Shown: positions 32,982 to 40,956, numbered from the stretch's first letter. The stretch is DNA of 40,956 bases from Zoogloea sp041911615 (GCF_041911615.1 NZ_JAYROR010000094.1:1-40956); one strand, 5' to 3'. Program-made: numbers and translations. The notes: generated by a model from the letters alone, not told the origin.

Positions 32982-35856
32982 GGGGCAGGGTGAAGACGAA
33001 GCAGGCGCCGGGCTCGGTGGTGTCCAGCCAGAGGCGGCCGCCGTGGTTCTCGATGATCGAGCGGCTGATCGCGAGGCCCATGCCGAGCCCGTCGGGCTTG
33101 GTGGAGAAGAAGGCGTCGAAGAGGCGCGCGGCGTGGGCGGGGGCGATGCCCGGCCCGTCGTCGTGCACGGCGATGCGCACCCCGGCCGGGTCGTCGGCGA
33201 CCCGCAGGGTGATTTCGCGCCGCGCCGGGGGCAGATCCTTGACGGCGTCCACGGCGTTGACCACGAGGTTGAGGATGACCTGCTGCAGCTGCACCGCGTC
33301 GGCGGTGAGGGCGGGCATCGCCGCCGGCAGGCACACGCGCACCCGCACGCCCTGCTCGGCGAGCATCGCCTGGAGCATCTTGAGCAGTTCGTCCACGAGG
33401 CGGGCGAGGTCGATGGGCTCGCGCTTGATCTCGCCGGCGCGCAGGAACTTGCGGATGCGCGCGATCACCGCGCCGGCCAGGCTGGCGTCGCGGCTCACCC
33501 GGTGCAGCGCGGCGGCGACTTCGTCGAGGTTGGGGGTAGGCAGCGACAGCCAGCGCAGGGCGGCCTGGCTGTTGGTGGTGATGGCCGAGAGGGGCTGGTT
33601 GACCTCGTGGGCGATGGAGGCGGCGAGTTCGCCCATGGCGGTGAAGCGCGATACCCGGGCCAGTTCGGCGCGGGTGGCGGCGAGGGATTGCTCGGCCTCC
33701 AGGCGCGAGGTGATGTCCTCGACGATCACCGCCAGCATCGGGCCGTCCTCGGCAATGGCGGGGATGCGCGAGGCGAACACGTTGGCCCACAGCAGGCCGC
33801 CGTCGCGACGCTCGTAGCGCTTCTGGGCGTGGTAGCCGGTCAGCACGCCGTCGAACAGGCCGTGAACGTTGCGGATGGTGGTGGCACGCTCGGAGGCTTC
33901 GGTGAGGGCGATCAGCGAGACGCCGGTGATCGCGTCGGCGGCGTAGCCGAGCATTCGCTGCAGGGCGGGGTTGGCGGTGACGATCTTGCCGTCCCGGTCG
34001 GCCAGGGCGATGCCGACGGCGGTGTTTTCGTAGAGCCCCAGCCAGCGCCGGTCGGCCACCTGCAGGGCGGTGAAGCTGCGCTGCAGCGATTTGCGGCTTT
34101 CCACCAGGCTGGCGGTGAGTTCCCAGATGTCGGAGGCCTGGGAGTTGAGCTCCTTCTGCAGGATGTCCACGGTGCGCTTGACGGTGACGAGGTTGCGCAC
34201 GCGGGCGCGCAGCTCCTGGGGCGAGAAGGGCTTGGTGAGGTAGTCCTGCACCAGTTCGTCGAGCAGCTTCTCGCGCAGGGCGTCGTCGGCGCGGGCGGAG
34301 AGTACCAGCACCGGCACGTTGGGAAAGCCCGGCGCGGCGCGCAGGGTGCGGATGAAGGCCTCGCCGTCGCAGCGCGGCATCATCAGGTCGGTGATGATGA
34401 GGTCGGGCGGGTCGTCCAGGGCGGCGCGCAGGGCCGCCTCGCCGTCTTCCTCGAGGCGCACGTTGTATTCGTCCACCAGCACGTCGTGCAGGAAGAGGCG
34501 CAGGTCGGTGTTGTCCTCCACCACCAGCACGCGCGGCTGGCCGGGGCGGAAGGGCATCGCGGCGAGGCTCGCCGGGCCCTGGGCGGGGGCGCTGGTCTCG
34601 GGCGGCTGCAGGCGTGGGGCGTCCTGCGCGGTGCCGGCGCGCACGTAGGCGCCCTCGGGGGCCTGCATGGGCAGCTCGACCTGGAATACCGCGCCGCCGC
34701 CGGGGGCGTCCACGACCACCACGGTACCCCGGTGCAGCTCGACGAACTCCTTGACGATGTTGAGCCCCAGTCCGCTGCCGCTGGCACCGAGGCGGGCGTC
34801 GCCCTGGGTGAAGCGGTCGAAGATGGCCTGCTTCATGGCGTCGGCCACGCCGGGGCCGGTGTCCTGGACCCCGACGAGCAGGCGGTCGCCGGGCAGGCGC
34901 TGGGCGCTGCAGCCGATGCGCCCGCCGTCGGGGGTGAACTTGAAGGCGTTGGAGAGCAGGTTGCTCACCACGCGGACGAACTTGGCGCGATCCACGTCGG
35001 CGTAGAGGGCGGCGTCGCCATGCACCGCGAGGCGGATGCCGCGCTCCTCGGCGATGGCCTCGAAGCCGGCGGCGATCTCGCGGATCAGCGCTAGCACATC
35101 TACGTGGGAGAAGGCCATCGGCATCCGGTCGGCGTCGATGCGGGCGAGGTCGAGCAGGTTGTTCACCTGTTCGAGCAGCGAGCGGGCGTTGCGCTCGATC
35201 GCCGCGAGGCGGAAGCGGTCGCGCTCGCCGAGGGCTGCGCCGTCGCGGATCAGCTGGTCCACGGGGCCGAGGATCAGCGCCAGCGGAGTGCGCAGTTCGT
35301 GGCTGACGTTGGCGAAGAACTGGGTCTTGTAGCCGTCGATCTCGCGCAGTTTCTCGAGGGCGACCTGCAGCTCGCCATTCTTGCGCGTGAGCTCGGCGCT
35401 GCGCTCGACCTTCTCGGTGATGTTGCGCCCTTCGGGGAGCAGGAAGCTGACGTCGCCGGCGTCGTCGAGGATCGGGGTGAGGGAGAAGTCGATGGCGATG
35501 GTGCGGCTGCCGTGCTGGTCGCCGAACACCTCGAAGTCGCAGCGCACGAAGCGGCCGCTGCGGGCTTCCTCGATCATCGCCTTGACGCGCTGGCGTACCT
35601 CGTCGGACACCGCCCACCAGCGCGCCTGCCAGAAGGGCCGGCCGATCACGTCGGCGAGGCACAGGCCGGCGCCGTCGAGCGCCGCCTGATTGATTTCCAG
35701 CACGTTGCCGTCCACGTCCAGCAGGCCGAGGAACTGGTACATCGAGTCGAGGATGATGCGCGCCATCTTCTGGCGGCGCACCTCGGGTTGGTCGCGGGCA
35801 TCGAGTACGACGCCACGCACCGATTTGTGTGACTTCACCGGGCGGAATTCCCCCAC
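32974..35856 (-). CDS. tmoS: TodS/TmoS-like double sensor histidine kinase
   Basis: The 960-residue protein has the rare TodS layout and no membrane span. PAS1 is at about residues 33-148. Kinase 1 carries His186 (NVSHELRTP) and an ATPase domain to about 396. A receiver carries Asp490 (LIITDLMMP). PAS2 is at about 605-720 and kinase 2 carries His750 (SIAHEVNQP). In P. putida TodS, PAS1 binds toluene in the cytosol and starts a His-Asp-His relay to TodT. The spacing of the three phospho-sites here closely matches. The start is a GTG at 35856; no strong ribosome-binding site is seen, and other GTGs lie just downstream. The gene follows tmoF by 33 bases. Confidence 0.9.
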   Translation of the reverse strand: MGEFRPVKSHKSVRGVVLDARDQPEVRRQKMARIILDSMYQFLGLLDVDGNVLEINQAALDGAGLCLADVIGRPFWQARWWAVSDEVRQRVKAMIEEARSGRFVRCDFEVFGDQHGSRTIAIDFSLTPILDDAGDVSFLLPEGRNITEKVERSAELTRKNGELQVALEKLREIDGYKTQFFANVSHELRTPLALILGPVDQLIRDGAALGERDRFRLAAIERNARSLLEQVNNLLDLARIDADRMPMAFSHVDVLALIREIAAGFEAIAEERGIRLAVHGDAALYADVDRAKFVRVVSNLLSNAFKFTPDGGRIGCSAQRLPGDRLLVGVQDTGPGVADAMKQAIFDRFTQGDARLGASGSGLGLNIVKEFVELHRGTVVVVDAPGGGAVFQVELPMQAPEGAYVRAGTAQDAPRLQPPETSAPAQGPASLAAMPFRPGQPRVLVVEDNTDLRLFLHDVLVDEYNVRLEEDGEAALRAALDDPPDLIITDLMMPRCDGEAFIRTLRAAPGFPNVPVLVLSARADDALREKLLDELVQDYLTKPFSPQELRARVRNLVTVKRTVDILQKELNSQASDIWELTASLVESRKSLQRSFTALQVADRRWLGLYENTAVGIALADRDGKIVTANPALQRMLGYAADAITGVSLIALTEASERATTIRNVHGLFDGVLTGYHAQKRYERRDGGLLWANVFASRIPAIAEDGPMLAVIVEDITSRLEAEQSLAATRAELARVSRFTAMGELAASIAHEVNQPLSAITTNSQAALRWLSLPTPNLDEVAAALHRVSRDASLAGAVIARIRKFLRAGEIKREPIDLARLVDELLKMLQAMLAEQGVRVRVCLPAAMPALTADAVQLQQVILNLVVNAVDAVKDLPPARREITLRVADDPAGVRIAVHDDGPGIAPAHAARLFDAFFSTKPDGLGMGLAISRSIIENHGGRLWLDTTEPGACFVFTLPHG

Positions 35857-35889
35857 GCTGCGCGGGCCCCGCCGGGGCGGGGCGAGCGG

Positions 35890-36903
35890 TCAGAAGAAAC
35901 GGTCGAAATGGATCTGCCCGAAGGGTACCCGATGCTCGACCATCAGGCTTTCCTGGAGCGCCTGGGTCATGGGCGGCGGACCGGCGAAATAGAACTCGTA
36001 GTCGGCGAGCGCGCCGGGCAGGTGGGCCGCCATCCGCGCATGTACGAAGCCGGTCTCGCCGCGCCAACGGCCGTCGTCGCCGGGCACCGACACCACCGGC
36101 ACGTAGGCGATCCGCGGGCCGGCGCCGAGGGCGGCGAGCATGTCCTCGCCGCACACGTCCTGCGGGGTGCGCGCGCCGTAGAAGAAGTACAGGCGGCGGT
36201 CGGCCAGCAGGCCGGCCCCGGCGGCGCCGCGGGCGATGGAGATCATCGGCGCGAGGCCCGAGCCGCCGGCCACGCAGACGATGTCGCGCGGCGCGTCGGT
36301 GCGCAGGCTGGCGGTGCCGTAGGGGCCGTCGAGGCCGATGGTGTCGCCCGGGCGGAGCTGGTCGAACAGCACGCGGGTGCCGCGGCCGTCGGGCACGCGG
36401 CGGATCTGGAAGTGCCACTCGCCGCGGTCGTTGCCGGTGTTGGAGAGGGAGTAGGCGCGCGAAGCGCCGACGCCGGGCAGGTCGAGCATGGCGTACTGGC
36501 CGGGCAGGAAGGCCGCCGGGCCGTCGGCCTGGAAGCGGAATTCCGACAGGTCGTGGGTGATCGGGCGCACGCCGACCAGGCGCGCCTGGTGGCGCTGGGG
36601 GCGGATCTTCGGCACGCAGTCGGGGGCGAGCGGGGCCTTGATGGCGATCGGGCCGTTGGCGCGGCACTGGCAGGCGAGCAGGCGGCCGCGGCGGCGGTCG
36701 CGGTCGCCCAGGCCGGGCGCGTCGGGCCACAGGTTGTCCACCTGGCCGTCGATGAGTTCGAACTTGCAGGCGCCGCAGCCGCCCGAGTTGCATTCGTACG
36801 GCAGGCCGTGGCCGGCGCGCAGGGCGGCGCGCAGGATGGTGTCGCGTGCGTCCTGCTCGAAGCGCGGGCCGTCGGGGCCGTTCAAGAGGATGGATGTGCT
36901 CAT
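35890..36903 (-). CDS. tmoF: Toluene monooxygenase NADH:ferredoxin reductase subunit
   Basis: TmoF passes electrons from NADH to the Rieske ferredoxin TmoC. The 337-residue protein starts with a plant-type 2Fe-2S domain (Cys38, Cys43, Cys46, Cys78 in YECNSGGCGAC and LLACQC). An FAD domain follows (RAYSLSNTGND) and then an NAD domain (CVAGGSGLAPMIS and the C-terminal FAGPPPM). GGAGGAC lies 5 bases upstream of the ATG at 36903; an in-frame extension to 36948 overlaps the tmoE end and is not needed. It is the last enzyme gene before the sensor kinase gene. Confidence 0.95.
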   Translation of the reverse strand: MSTSILLNGPDGPRFEQDARDTILRAALRAGHGLPYECNSGGCGACKFELIDGQVDNLWPDAPGLGDRDRRRGRLLACQCRANGPIAIKAPLAPDCVPKIRPQRHQARLVGVRPITHDLSEFRFQADGPAAFLPGQYAMLDLPGVGASRAYSLSNTGNDRGEWHFQIRRVPDGRGTRVLFDQLRPGDTIGLDGPYGTASLRTDAPRDIVCVAGGSGLAPMISIARGAAGAGLLADRRLYFFYGARTPQDVCGEDMLAALGAGPRIAYVPVVSVPGDDGRWRGETGFVHARMAAHLPGALADYEFYFAGPPPMTQALQESLMVEHRVPFGQIHFDRFF

Positions 36904-36960
36904 GGGAGTCCTCCGGCCGGCGCGGGGCGTGGTGCTCCGCGCCGGCACCTGGGTGCGGGC

Positions 36961-37947
36961 TTACAGGCCGAGGCTGCGGCGGAAGTCGCGGGTGGCGGCG
37001 CGGGCCGTGTCGGCAGCGCCGGGCACGTCGGGCAGGGCCTGGCAGTAAGCGTCGATGGCGGCATCGGCCAGCGGCGTCCAGCGGGCCACGCAGTCGCGCA
37101 GGAAGGTGATGTTCTCCGGCGTCTCGAGGGCGCAGCGCACGAAGGCGGCGGCCCAGCGGCGATGGCGGGCGGAGTCGATCAGCTGGGCGTCGGTGACGAG
37201 CCCCAGCAAGGTGTCGCCGTTGTGGCGGGCGGCGTCGCCGAGGCGGCGCTGCACGGTTTCCTCGATGGCGGGTTTGGCGACGAGGTTGAGGGCGACGACG
37301 GCCTCGCTCCAGTCCCAGGCGGTGAGCAGCTTTTCCATGAGCTCGCGAAAGCCTTGCCAGGCGGGATCGGTTTCCCAGTAGCGGCGCTCGTCGATGCCGA
37401 AGCCGGTCTCGGCGAAGGTCTGCGACAGCTCCTTGGTGCGGTAGGCGGTGTGGGAGAGCCAGCGCAGGCTGTCGGCCATCTGGAAATAGTGGCAGTTGGT
37501 GAGCGTGCTGGCGGGCGAAACCTGGCCGACGTAGGCCGACGCCATCTGCAGGGTGTGGAACAGGTAGCGCGCCGGGGTGTACAGCCGGGCGAGGGTGCCG
37601 GCCCAGCGCGGGTCGAGGGCCTTGTCGTGCTCGCGCTGGTTGAACTGGTCGAAGAGGCTGAAGACGTAGGTCTCCTGGCCGTCCTGCATCAGGTTGTAGG
37701 TGCGGTAGACGACCTCGTCCGGGTCGCGGAAGCTGTTCCAGTCGGCGTGCTTGAGCGGCGTGCCGAAGGTGTGCTGCTTGTACCAGCGGTTCATGAACAT
37801 GTCGGGCGCGAGCTCGTACGGCGCGTTCGGGTCCCGGTCGTTGTAGTGCAGGTTGGTGCTGACGATCTCGTATTCGCTGGGCTTGCGGCGGCGCGCGGCC
37901 AGGTGGCTCCAGGTCTTCTGGGGCTTGAGCACTTGGGCTTCGGTCAT
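36961..37947 (-). CDS. tmoE: Toluene monooxygenase hydroxylase beta subunit
   Basis: The 328-residue beta subunit packs against TmoA in the (alpha-beta-gamma)2 hydroxylase and holds no metal. It begins MTEAQVLKPQKTWSHLAARRRKPSEYEIV and contains LHYNDRDPNAPYELAPD, WNSFRDPDEVVYRTYN and CHYFQMADSLRWLSHTAYR. These are typical of the toluene monooxygenase group of bacterial multicomponent monooxygenases. GAGGAGACC lies 4 bases upstream of the ATG. The 41-base gap after tmoD and 57-base gap before tmoF fit one operon. Confidence 0.95.
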   Translation of the reverse strand: MTEAQVLKPQKTWSHLAARRRKPSEYEIVSTNLHYNDRDPNAPYELAPDMFMNRWYKQHTFGTPLKHADWNSFRDPDEVVYRTYNLMQDGQETYVFSLFDQFNQREHDKALDPRWAGTLARLYTPARYLFHTLQMASAYVGQVSPASTLTNCHYFQMADSLRWLSHTAYRTKELSQTFAETGFGIDERRYWETDPAWQGFRELMEKLLTAWDWSEAVVALNLVAKPAIEETVQRRLGDAARHNGDTLLGLVTDAQLIDSARHRRWAAAFVRCALETPENITFLRDCVARWTPLADAAIDAYCQALPDVPGAADTARAATRDFRRSLGL

Positions 37948-37988
37948 GGGGGTCTCCTCGGCGAGGTTTTCTGGGTGTGGGGCGCGGG

Positions 37989-38303
37989 TCAGAGGGTCTT
38001 GGTGAGGTAGAAGCGGACCGAGTCGTCGCGGCTCTCGATCTGGCCGGCGAAGGAGCTGAGGTCCACCTCCAGATCGTTCATCCGAAACGGCCGGCCGAGT
38101 TCTTCCTCGATGGTCGCCTGACGCAGCACCATCTCCTGCTCGGCGTGGATGCGGATGTAGGCGCGCTTGTCGTCCACGAAGATTTCCTTGCCCGGGTTGT
38201 CGACCCGGGCGGCCTCGATGACGGCCTGGGCGAGGTCGCCGGCGCGCATGACAGGGCCGACGAGGTTGTTGTGATAGGCCTGCGTGGCCTTGGCGGTGCT
38301 CAT
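37989..38303 (-). CDS. tmoD: Toluene monooxygenase effector (coupling) protein
   Basis: The 104-residue cofactor-free effector protein binds the hydroxylase and speeds up oxygen activation. The sequence shows the MmoB/DmpM family blocks: NLVGPVMRAGDLAQAVIEAA, IRIHAEQEMVLRQATIEEELGR and FRMNDLEVDLSSFAGQI. Length matches T4moD. A GGAGGAGGAC ribosome-binding site lies 3-4 bases upstream of the ATG. Confidence 0.95.
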   Translation of the reverse strand: MSTAKATQAYHNNLVGPVMRAGDLAQAVIEAARVDNPGKEIFVDDKRAYIRIHAEQEMVLRQATIEEELGRPFRMNDLEVDLSSFAGQIESRDDSVRFYLTKTL

Positions 38304-38338
38304 GGTGTCCTCCTCCTTCTCGTTATGCGGGGCCGCGC

Positions 38339-38674
38339 TCAGCTATGGGCGAACAGCGGCTCGATGCCTTCGGTGCTCACGTAGACGTCGTCGCCGTCCA
38401 GGCGCACCGGGTAGGTGGCCAGCGCGCAGTCGTCGGGGTTGATGCCCTGGCCGCTGCTGGCGTCGAACTGCCACAGGTGGGCCCGGCAGATGAGCTTCTT
38501 GCCGTCGAACTTGCCCTCGACGAGGGCGATGTCCTGGTGCGGGCAGATCCCCTGGAAAGCCTTGATCTCGCCGCCCTCGGCGCAGACCAGCAGCACTTCG
38601 TGGCCATCGACGGTGAAGGCTTCCATCTCGCCTTCCCACAGGTCGTCGACCGTGCATACCTTGGTGAAACTCAT
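38339..38674 (-). CDS. tmoC: Toluene monooxygenase Rieske-type ferredoxin
   Basis: The 111-residue protein carries electrons from TmoF to the diiron centre of TmoA. The Rieske 2Fe-2S ligands are Cys44/His46 (GICPHQD) and Cys63/His66 (LICRAHLWQFD), at nearly the positions of T4moC. The Trp after the second ligand pair (Trp68) is conserved as in the P. mendocina protein. CGGAGGAC lies just upstream of the ATG. Confidence 0.96.
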   Translation of the reverse strand: MSFTKVCTVDDLWEGEMEAFTVDGHEVLLVCAEGGEIKAFQGICPHQDIALVEGKFDGKKLICRAHLWQFDASSGQGINPDDCALATYPVRLDGDDVYVSTEGIEPLFAHS

Positions 38675-38701
38675 GGTGTCCTCCGTTTCGGGTCGTGGCG
38701 G

Positions 38702-38965
38702 TCAGGCCTCGGCCTGCCAGATGATCTCGACGGTCTCGGTGGGACGAAAGCCCGCGTCGGCCACCTTCAGGGTGCGCGGCAGGAACTCGCTGCTGCCCTG
38801 ACGGCGCACCCGCAGGATGTGACCGGGGCGGGCGCGCACGCGGCGGCCGACGGAGTGCACGGCTGCGGCGGCGGCCACCTCGTCCATGGTGTTCTCCGTA
38901 TCGACGGGCACCAGTTGCAGGACGAAGTCGCCCTCGAAATTGGAGGTCAGGGGGAAAAGGGCCAT
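38702..38965 (-). CDS. tmoB: Toluene monooxygenase hydroxylase gamma subunit
   Basis: The 87-residue gamma subunit has the ubiquitin-like fold pattern of T4moB: ALFPLTSNFEGDFVLQLVPVD, TMDEVAAAAAVHSVGRRV, and a C-terminal VADAGFRPTETVEIIW. It completes the hydroxylase trimer with TmoA and TmoE. GAGGAG lies 9 bases upstream of the ATG. Confidence 0.94.
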   Translation of the reverse strand: MALFPLTSNFEGDFVLQLVPVDTENTMDEVAAAAAVHSVGRRVRARPGHILRVRRQGSSEFLPRTLKVADAGFRPTETVEIIWQAEA

Positions 38966-39029
38966 TTTTGTCTCCTCGTTGTGTTCTGTTTGGCGGCCGG
39001 GACGCGCCCGGCCGCGGGCCAGGGCTCGG

Positions 39030-40535
39030 TCAGCCGGCCTTGCGGGTTTCGCGCAGGGCGCGGTAGACCTCGGCCCAGGCGTAGTTGTGGGCGTCGTCGC
39101 CCATCTCGCCGGGGGCGAGGTTCATGTAGGCGAGGGCGCCTTCGAGGTTGGGCGGCTGGATCATCCCGGCCAGGAAGCGGTCGACGATGGAGAGGTGGCC
39201 GGCGTAGCGCTCGGGCTCCTGCTCGAAGACCCAGCGGTCCACTTCCGAGCCGAAGTGGTACAGGCGTCCGTTGTATTCGAGCGGGTAGTCCTTGACGTTC
39301 CAGCCCTTGCCCGGCGTGCCCAGGATGGGCAGCTGGCACATGTTGCAGACGTAGGGCAGGGTCTCGGGGTAGGTCATGGCCATGTTGCCGTCGACCACGT
39401 TGTCGATGATGACGTCCCAGCACTGGCCCCAGGTGTCGTTCCAGCCGGGGTATTTCTCCTCGAGCCAGGCGCGCTCGGCAGGGGTGACGCCGGCGGCCGG
39501 GTTCCACCACACGGTGGGGCGCCAGTAGTAGGAACCCAGGTGCATGCCGTGGTGGGTCTCGGAGAGATCCTTGAGGAAGATGTCCCAGTACCAGGGCAGC
39601 TCGAGGCCCATGTCGGTCAGTGCGCGCTCGAACTGGGCGACGATCCACTCCTCCATGAACTCCTTGAACGACTGCTTGCGGTGCTCGAGCGGCGTGTAGT
39701 AGTCCATGATCGGGCCGGTGAGCACCGAGAACAGCTTCCAGGCGCCCCACACGGCGATGTCCACGCGCTTCTGGGCCTCGGCCTTCTGGCCGTTCTCGAT
39801 CAGCACCTTGAGGGCCGGGCCGCCGATCTGGGCGTGGCGCGATTCGTCGGTCTGGATGCTGGAGATGAGGTTGGCGAAGGTGTGGTCGCCGGCTTCGGCG
39901 GCGTCGGCGGCGAGGCCGAGGAACTGCATGTTGGTGAAGCCGGTTTCGAAGCTGAAAGTGAGCATGATCGACACGCTGATGGCGTCGCGGGTCATCATGA
40001 TGTCGTCGAAGAAGTGCCGCGCGGCGATCATCGCCCAGTCGTTGCTGTCGTAGGCCTTGAAGGCCCAGTCCATCTGGCGGTCTTTCGAGACGTGCTCGTG
40101 GGGGAAGTAGAGCTGCATCTGGCCGTGGCGGATCTCGTCCATGCAGCCGAGCGTGGCCATGTTGCGCATCCCCGGCGCCTTGGAGAAGCGCATCATGCGC
40201 GCCTCGGCGCTGGCGGCGGCGTATTCGCCGCGGGCGATGGCGCCGTAGTGGGCCTTCATCACCGACTTCCAGCCCGGATCGGCGTTCTCGAAGATGCGGC
40301 TGCGTTCCAGCGCGGCCTTCACCGAGTAGGCGCCGGCGTCCTTCTCGCGCTGCACCTTCACGTATTCGGGGTAGGTCTGCTTGTAGGGCTCGTCGTAGCC
40401 TTCCCAGGCGGCCAGCGGCAGGCCGAAGGTGCCCGAGAGCTCGGGCGGAAAGAGCGCGTCCTCGGTCACGTAGGTTGGGGTCCAGTTGGTGGTCCGGGCA
40501 ATGTCATACCAGTCCATCCGGTTGAGTACGGCCAT
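39030..40535 (-). CDS. tmoA: Toluene-4-monooxygenase-type hydroxylase alpha subunit
   Basis: The 501-residue subunit holds the carboxylate-bridged diiron centre that hydroxylates toluene or benzene with O2. All six ligands occur at the exact T4moA positions: Glu104, Glu134, His137, Glu197, Glu231, His234. The O2-activation residues Thr201, Asn202 and Gln228 are also present. The channel and pocket residues Ile100, Gly103, Ala107, Gln141 and Phe196, known to set regiospecificity, match the P. mendocina enzyme, so para-hydroxylation is the natural prediction; closely related enzymes also oxidise benzene and phenol. AGGAGAC lies 6 bases upstream of the ATG at 40535, which also fits the family N-terminus (MAVLNRMDWYDIARTTNW). 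It is the first gene of the operon. Confidence 0.97.
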   Translation of the reverse strand: MAVLNRMDWYDIARTTNWTPTYVTEDALFPPELSGTFGLPLAAWEGYDEPYKQTYPEYVKVQREKDAGAYSVKAALERSRIFENADPGWKSVMKAHYGAIARGEYAAASAEARMMRFSKAPGMRNMATLGCMDEIRHGQMQLYFPHEHVSKDRQMDWAFKAYDSNDWAMIAARHFFDDIMMTRDAISVSIMLTFSFETGFTNMQFLGLAADAAEAGDHTFANLISSIQTDESRHAQIGGPALKVLIENGQKAEAQKRVDIAVWGAWKLFSVLTGPIMDYYTPLEHRKQSFKEFMEEWIVAQFERALTDMGLELPWYWDIFLKDLSETHHGMHLGSYYWRPTVWWNPAAGVTPAERAWLEEKYPGWNDTWGQCWDVIIDNVVDGNMAMTYPETLPYVCNMCQLPILGTPGKGWNVKDYPLEYNGRLYHFGSEVDRWVFEQEPERYAGHLSIVDRFLAGMIQPPNLEGALAYMNLAPGEMGDDAHNYAWAEVYRALRETRKAG

Positions 40536-40681
40536 GTGTGTCTCCTCTTGTGGTGGGATGCGGGCGCCGGGTGGCACCCCCCTTGTCCGGGCGGTCGGTG
40601 CCGTCCGGATCGACGGGTCGAAGGCCCGTGGCCGTTCAACCTTGCAGGCCGCAAGTTAGCGGGAATGCCCGCGCGAAAAAA

Positions 40682-40697
40682 TTAGACGAAGGTTTAG
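40682..40697 (-). promoter_or_regulatory. Candidate TodT/TmoT operator upstream of tmoA
   Basis: On the minus strand this site reads CTAAACCTTCGTCTAA, a match at 12 of 16 positions to the tod box of P. putida as I recall it (ATAAACCATCGTTTAT). It lies about 147 bases upstream of the tmoA start codon, a suitable distance for an activator that binds near -100. Nearby are two short inverted repeats, CTTGC-N5-GCAAG (40641-40655) and GCGGG-N4-CCCGC (40659-40672). I could not place a convincing -10/-35 pair. The gap 40536-40817 holds no gene. Confidence 0.45.
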
Positions 40698-40817
40698 ATG
40701 CCCTGCAGCAAGTCCGTCCGCATGGCCCGCCGCGCCTCGGCTGGATCGACTTTCCCGCAGTGCGAGACCGGTTTTTTCGACTTAACCGAGGGGGTGATCC
40801 ACTGCTAACATCGGCCG

Positions 40818-40956
40818 GTGCATCCCGACGTCCTGTCCTTCCTCCCTTTCCTGCCGATCTTTCCGTTCCTCGTGGCCTTCGTCGTGGGTGCGTTGCCGGC
40901 GGCCGCGCGGCGGCTGTCCGCCGTGCTCGCGGGCGGCGCAATGCTGGCGGCGGGCG
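40818..40956 (+). CDS. Start of a polytopic membrane protein (partial)
   Basis: From a GTG at 40818 an open frame runs off the window end. The first 46 residues are HPDVLSFLPFLPIFPFLVAF, then VVGALPAAARRLSAVLAGGA and so on: two hydrophobic stretches with a short basic turn (AAARR). This is the look of the N-terminus of an NADH-quinone oxidoreductase or Mrp/Mnh antiporter A-type subunit, but the visible part is too short to be sure. No ribosome-binding site is visible; TAACAT (40806-40811) sits 6 bases before the GTG and could be a -10 of a leaderless transcript. Confidence 0.5.
   Translation, partial: MHPDVLSFLPFLPIFPFLVAFVVGALPAAARRLSAVLAGGAMLAAG

Noticed and set aside
32770..35094. A 774-codon plus-strand frame antisense to tmoS
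   Set aside because: Its Gly, Val, Asp and His-rich low-complexity composition is typical of the antisense frame of a GC-rich gene. No start signal or domain supports it.
32891..36793. A 1300-codon open frame overlapping tmoS and tmoF in another frame
   Set aside because: It is extremely rich in Arg, Pro and Ala, has no recognisable domain, and covers two genes with clear motifs. It is a by-product of high GC content.
40572..40587. A sigma-54-like TGGCAC-N5-TTGT sequence near tmoA
   Set aside because: It lies on the plus strand in the tmoA leader and points away from tmoA. The -12 GC is imperfect and the regulators here are TodT-like, not sigma-54 activators.

Overview
The window is GC-rich, densely coded chromosomal DNA from a betaproteobacterium, most likely a member of the Rhodocyclales (Thauera/Azoarcus/Aromatoleum type). 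I infer this from the protein families, from their similarity to betaproteobacterial versions, and from the pairing of ordinary housekeeping genes with a soluble diiron toluene/benzene monooxygenase operon. No genome-wide comparison was possible, so the genus is a guess.

Left part (1-10.4 kb). The window opens in the last bases of a 5S rRNA gene and its terminator, so it starts at the end of an rrn operon. Next come an erythrose-4-phosphate dehydrogenase-type gene (epd) and a convergent 2,4-dienoyl-CoA reductase (fadH). A membrane-anchored DegS/DegQ-like protease is divergent from a Nif3-family gene. A short FimV-like protein, a DUF2889 protein and the TCA-cycle pair sucCD follow.

Signalling block (10.6-15.5 kb). 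Four co-directional genes follow sucCD: a PP2C-type Ser/Thr phosphatase, an FHA-domain protein, a metallo-beta-lactamase-fold cyclic-nucleotide phosphodiesterase-like protein, and a GspE/PilB-type ATPase with an N-terminal GAF domain. No kinase, pilin or secretin gene lies beside them. This is the least explained set in the window.

Middle (15.5-32.3 kb). Cell-wall and RNA-modification genes dominate: an N-acetylmuramoyl-L-alanine amidase, tsaE, queG, murI, alaS and mnmA. Among them are a FeeM-like N-acyltransferase, a PduO-type cobalamin adenosyltransferase, a LapA-domain membrane protein, a phosphomannomutase/phosphoglucomutase, a YheT-like hydrolase, a SnoaL-like protein, a CHCC zinc-finger protein, ilvE, a Nudix hydrolase, an unknown exported protein, a nitroreductase-family protein and a phasin-like protein. 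Several intrinsic terminators separate the units. An unusual cluster of CATCGATG palindromes lies between lapA and the phosphomutase gene.

Right part (32.3-40.7 kb). A minus-strand operon tmoABCDEF encodes a complete toluene-4-monooxygenase-type enzyme: (alpha-beta-gamma)2 diiron hydroxylase, Rieske ferredoxin, effector protein and NADH reductase. It continues with almost no gap into a TodS/TmoS-like double-kinase sensor and a TodT/TmoT-like response regulator. The hydroxylase alpha subunit keeps every diiron ligand at the canonical position. A sequence resembling the TodT/TmoT operator lies upstream of tmoA. The layout suggests aromatic-inducible oxidation of toluene or benzene to phenols, with enzyme and sensor in one transcript. 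The window ends in the first codons of a divergent membrane protein.
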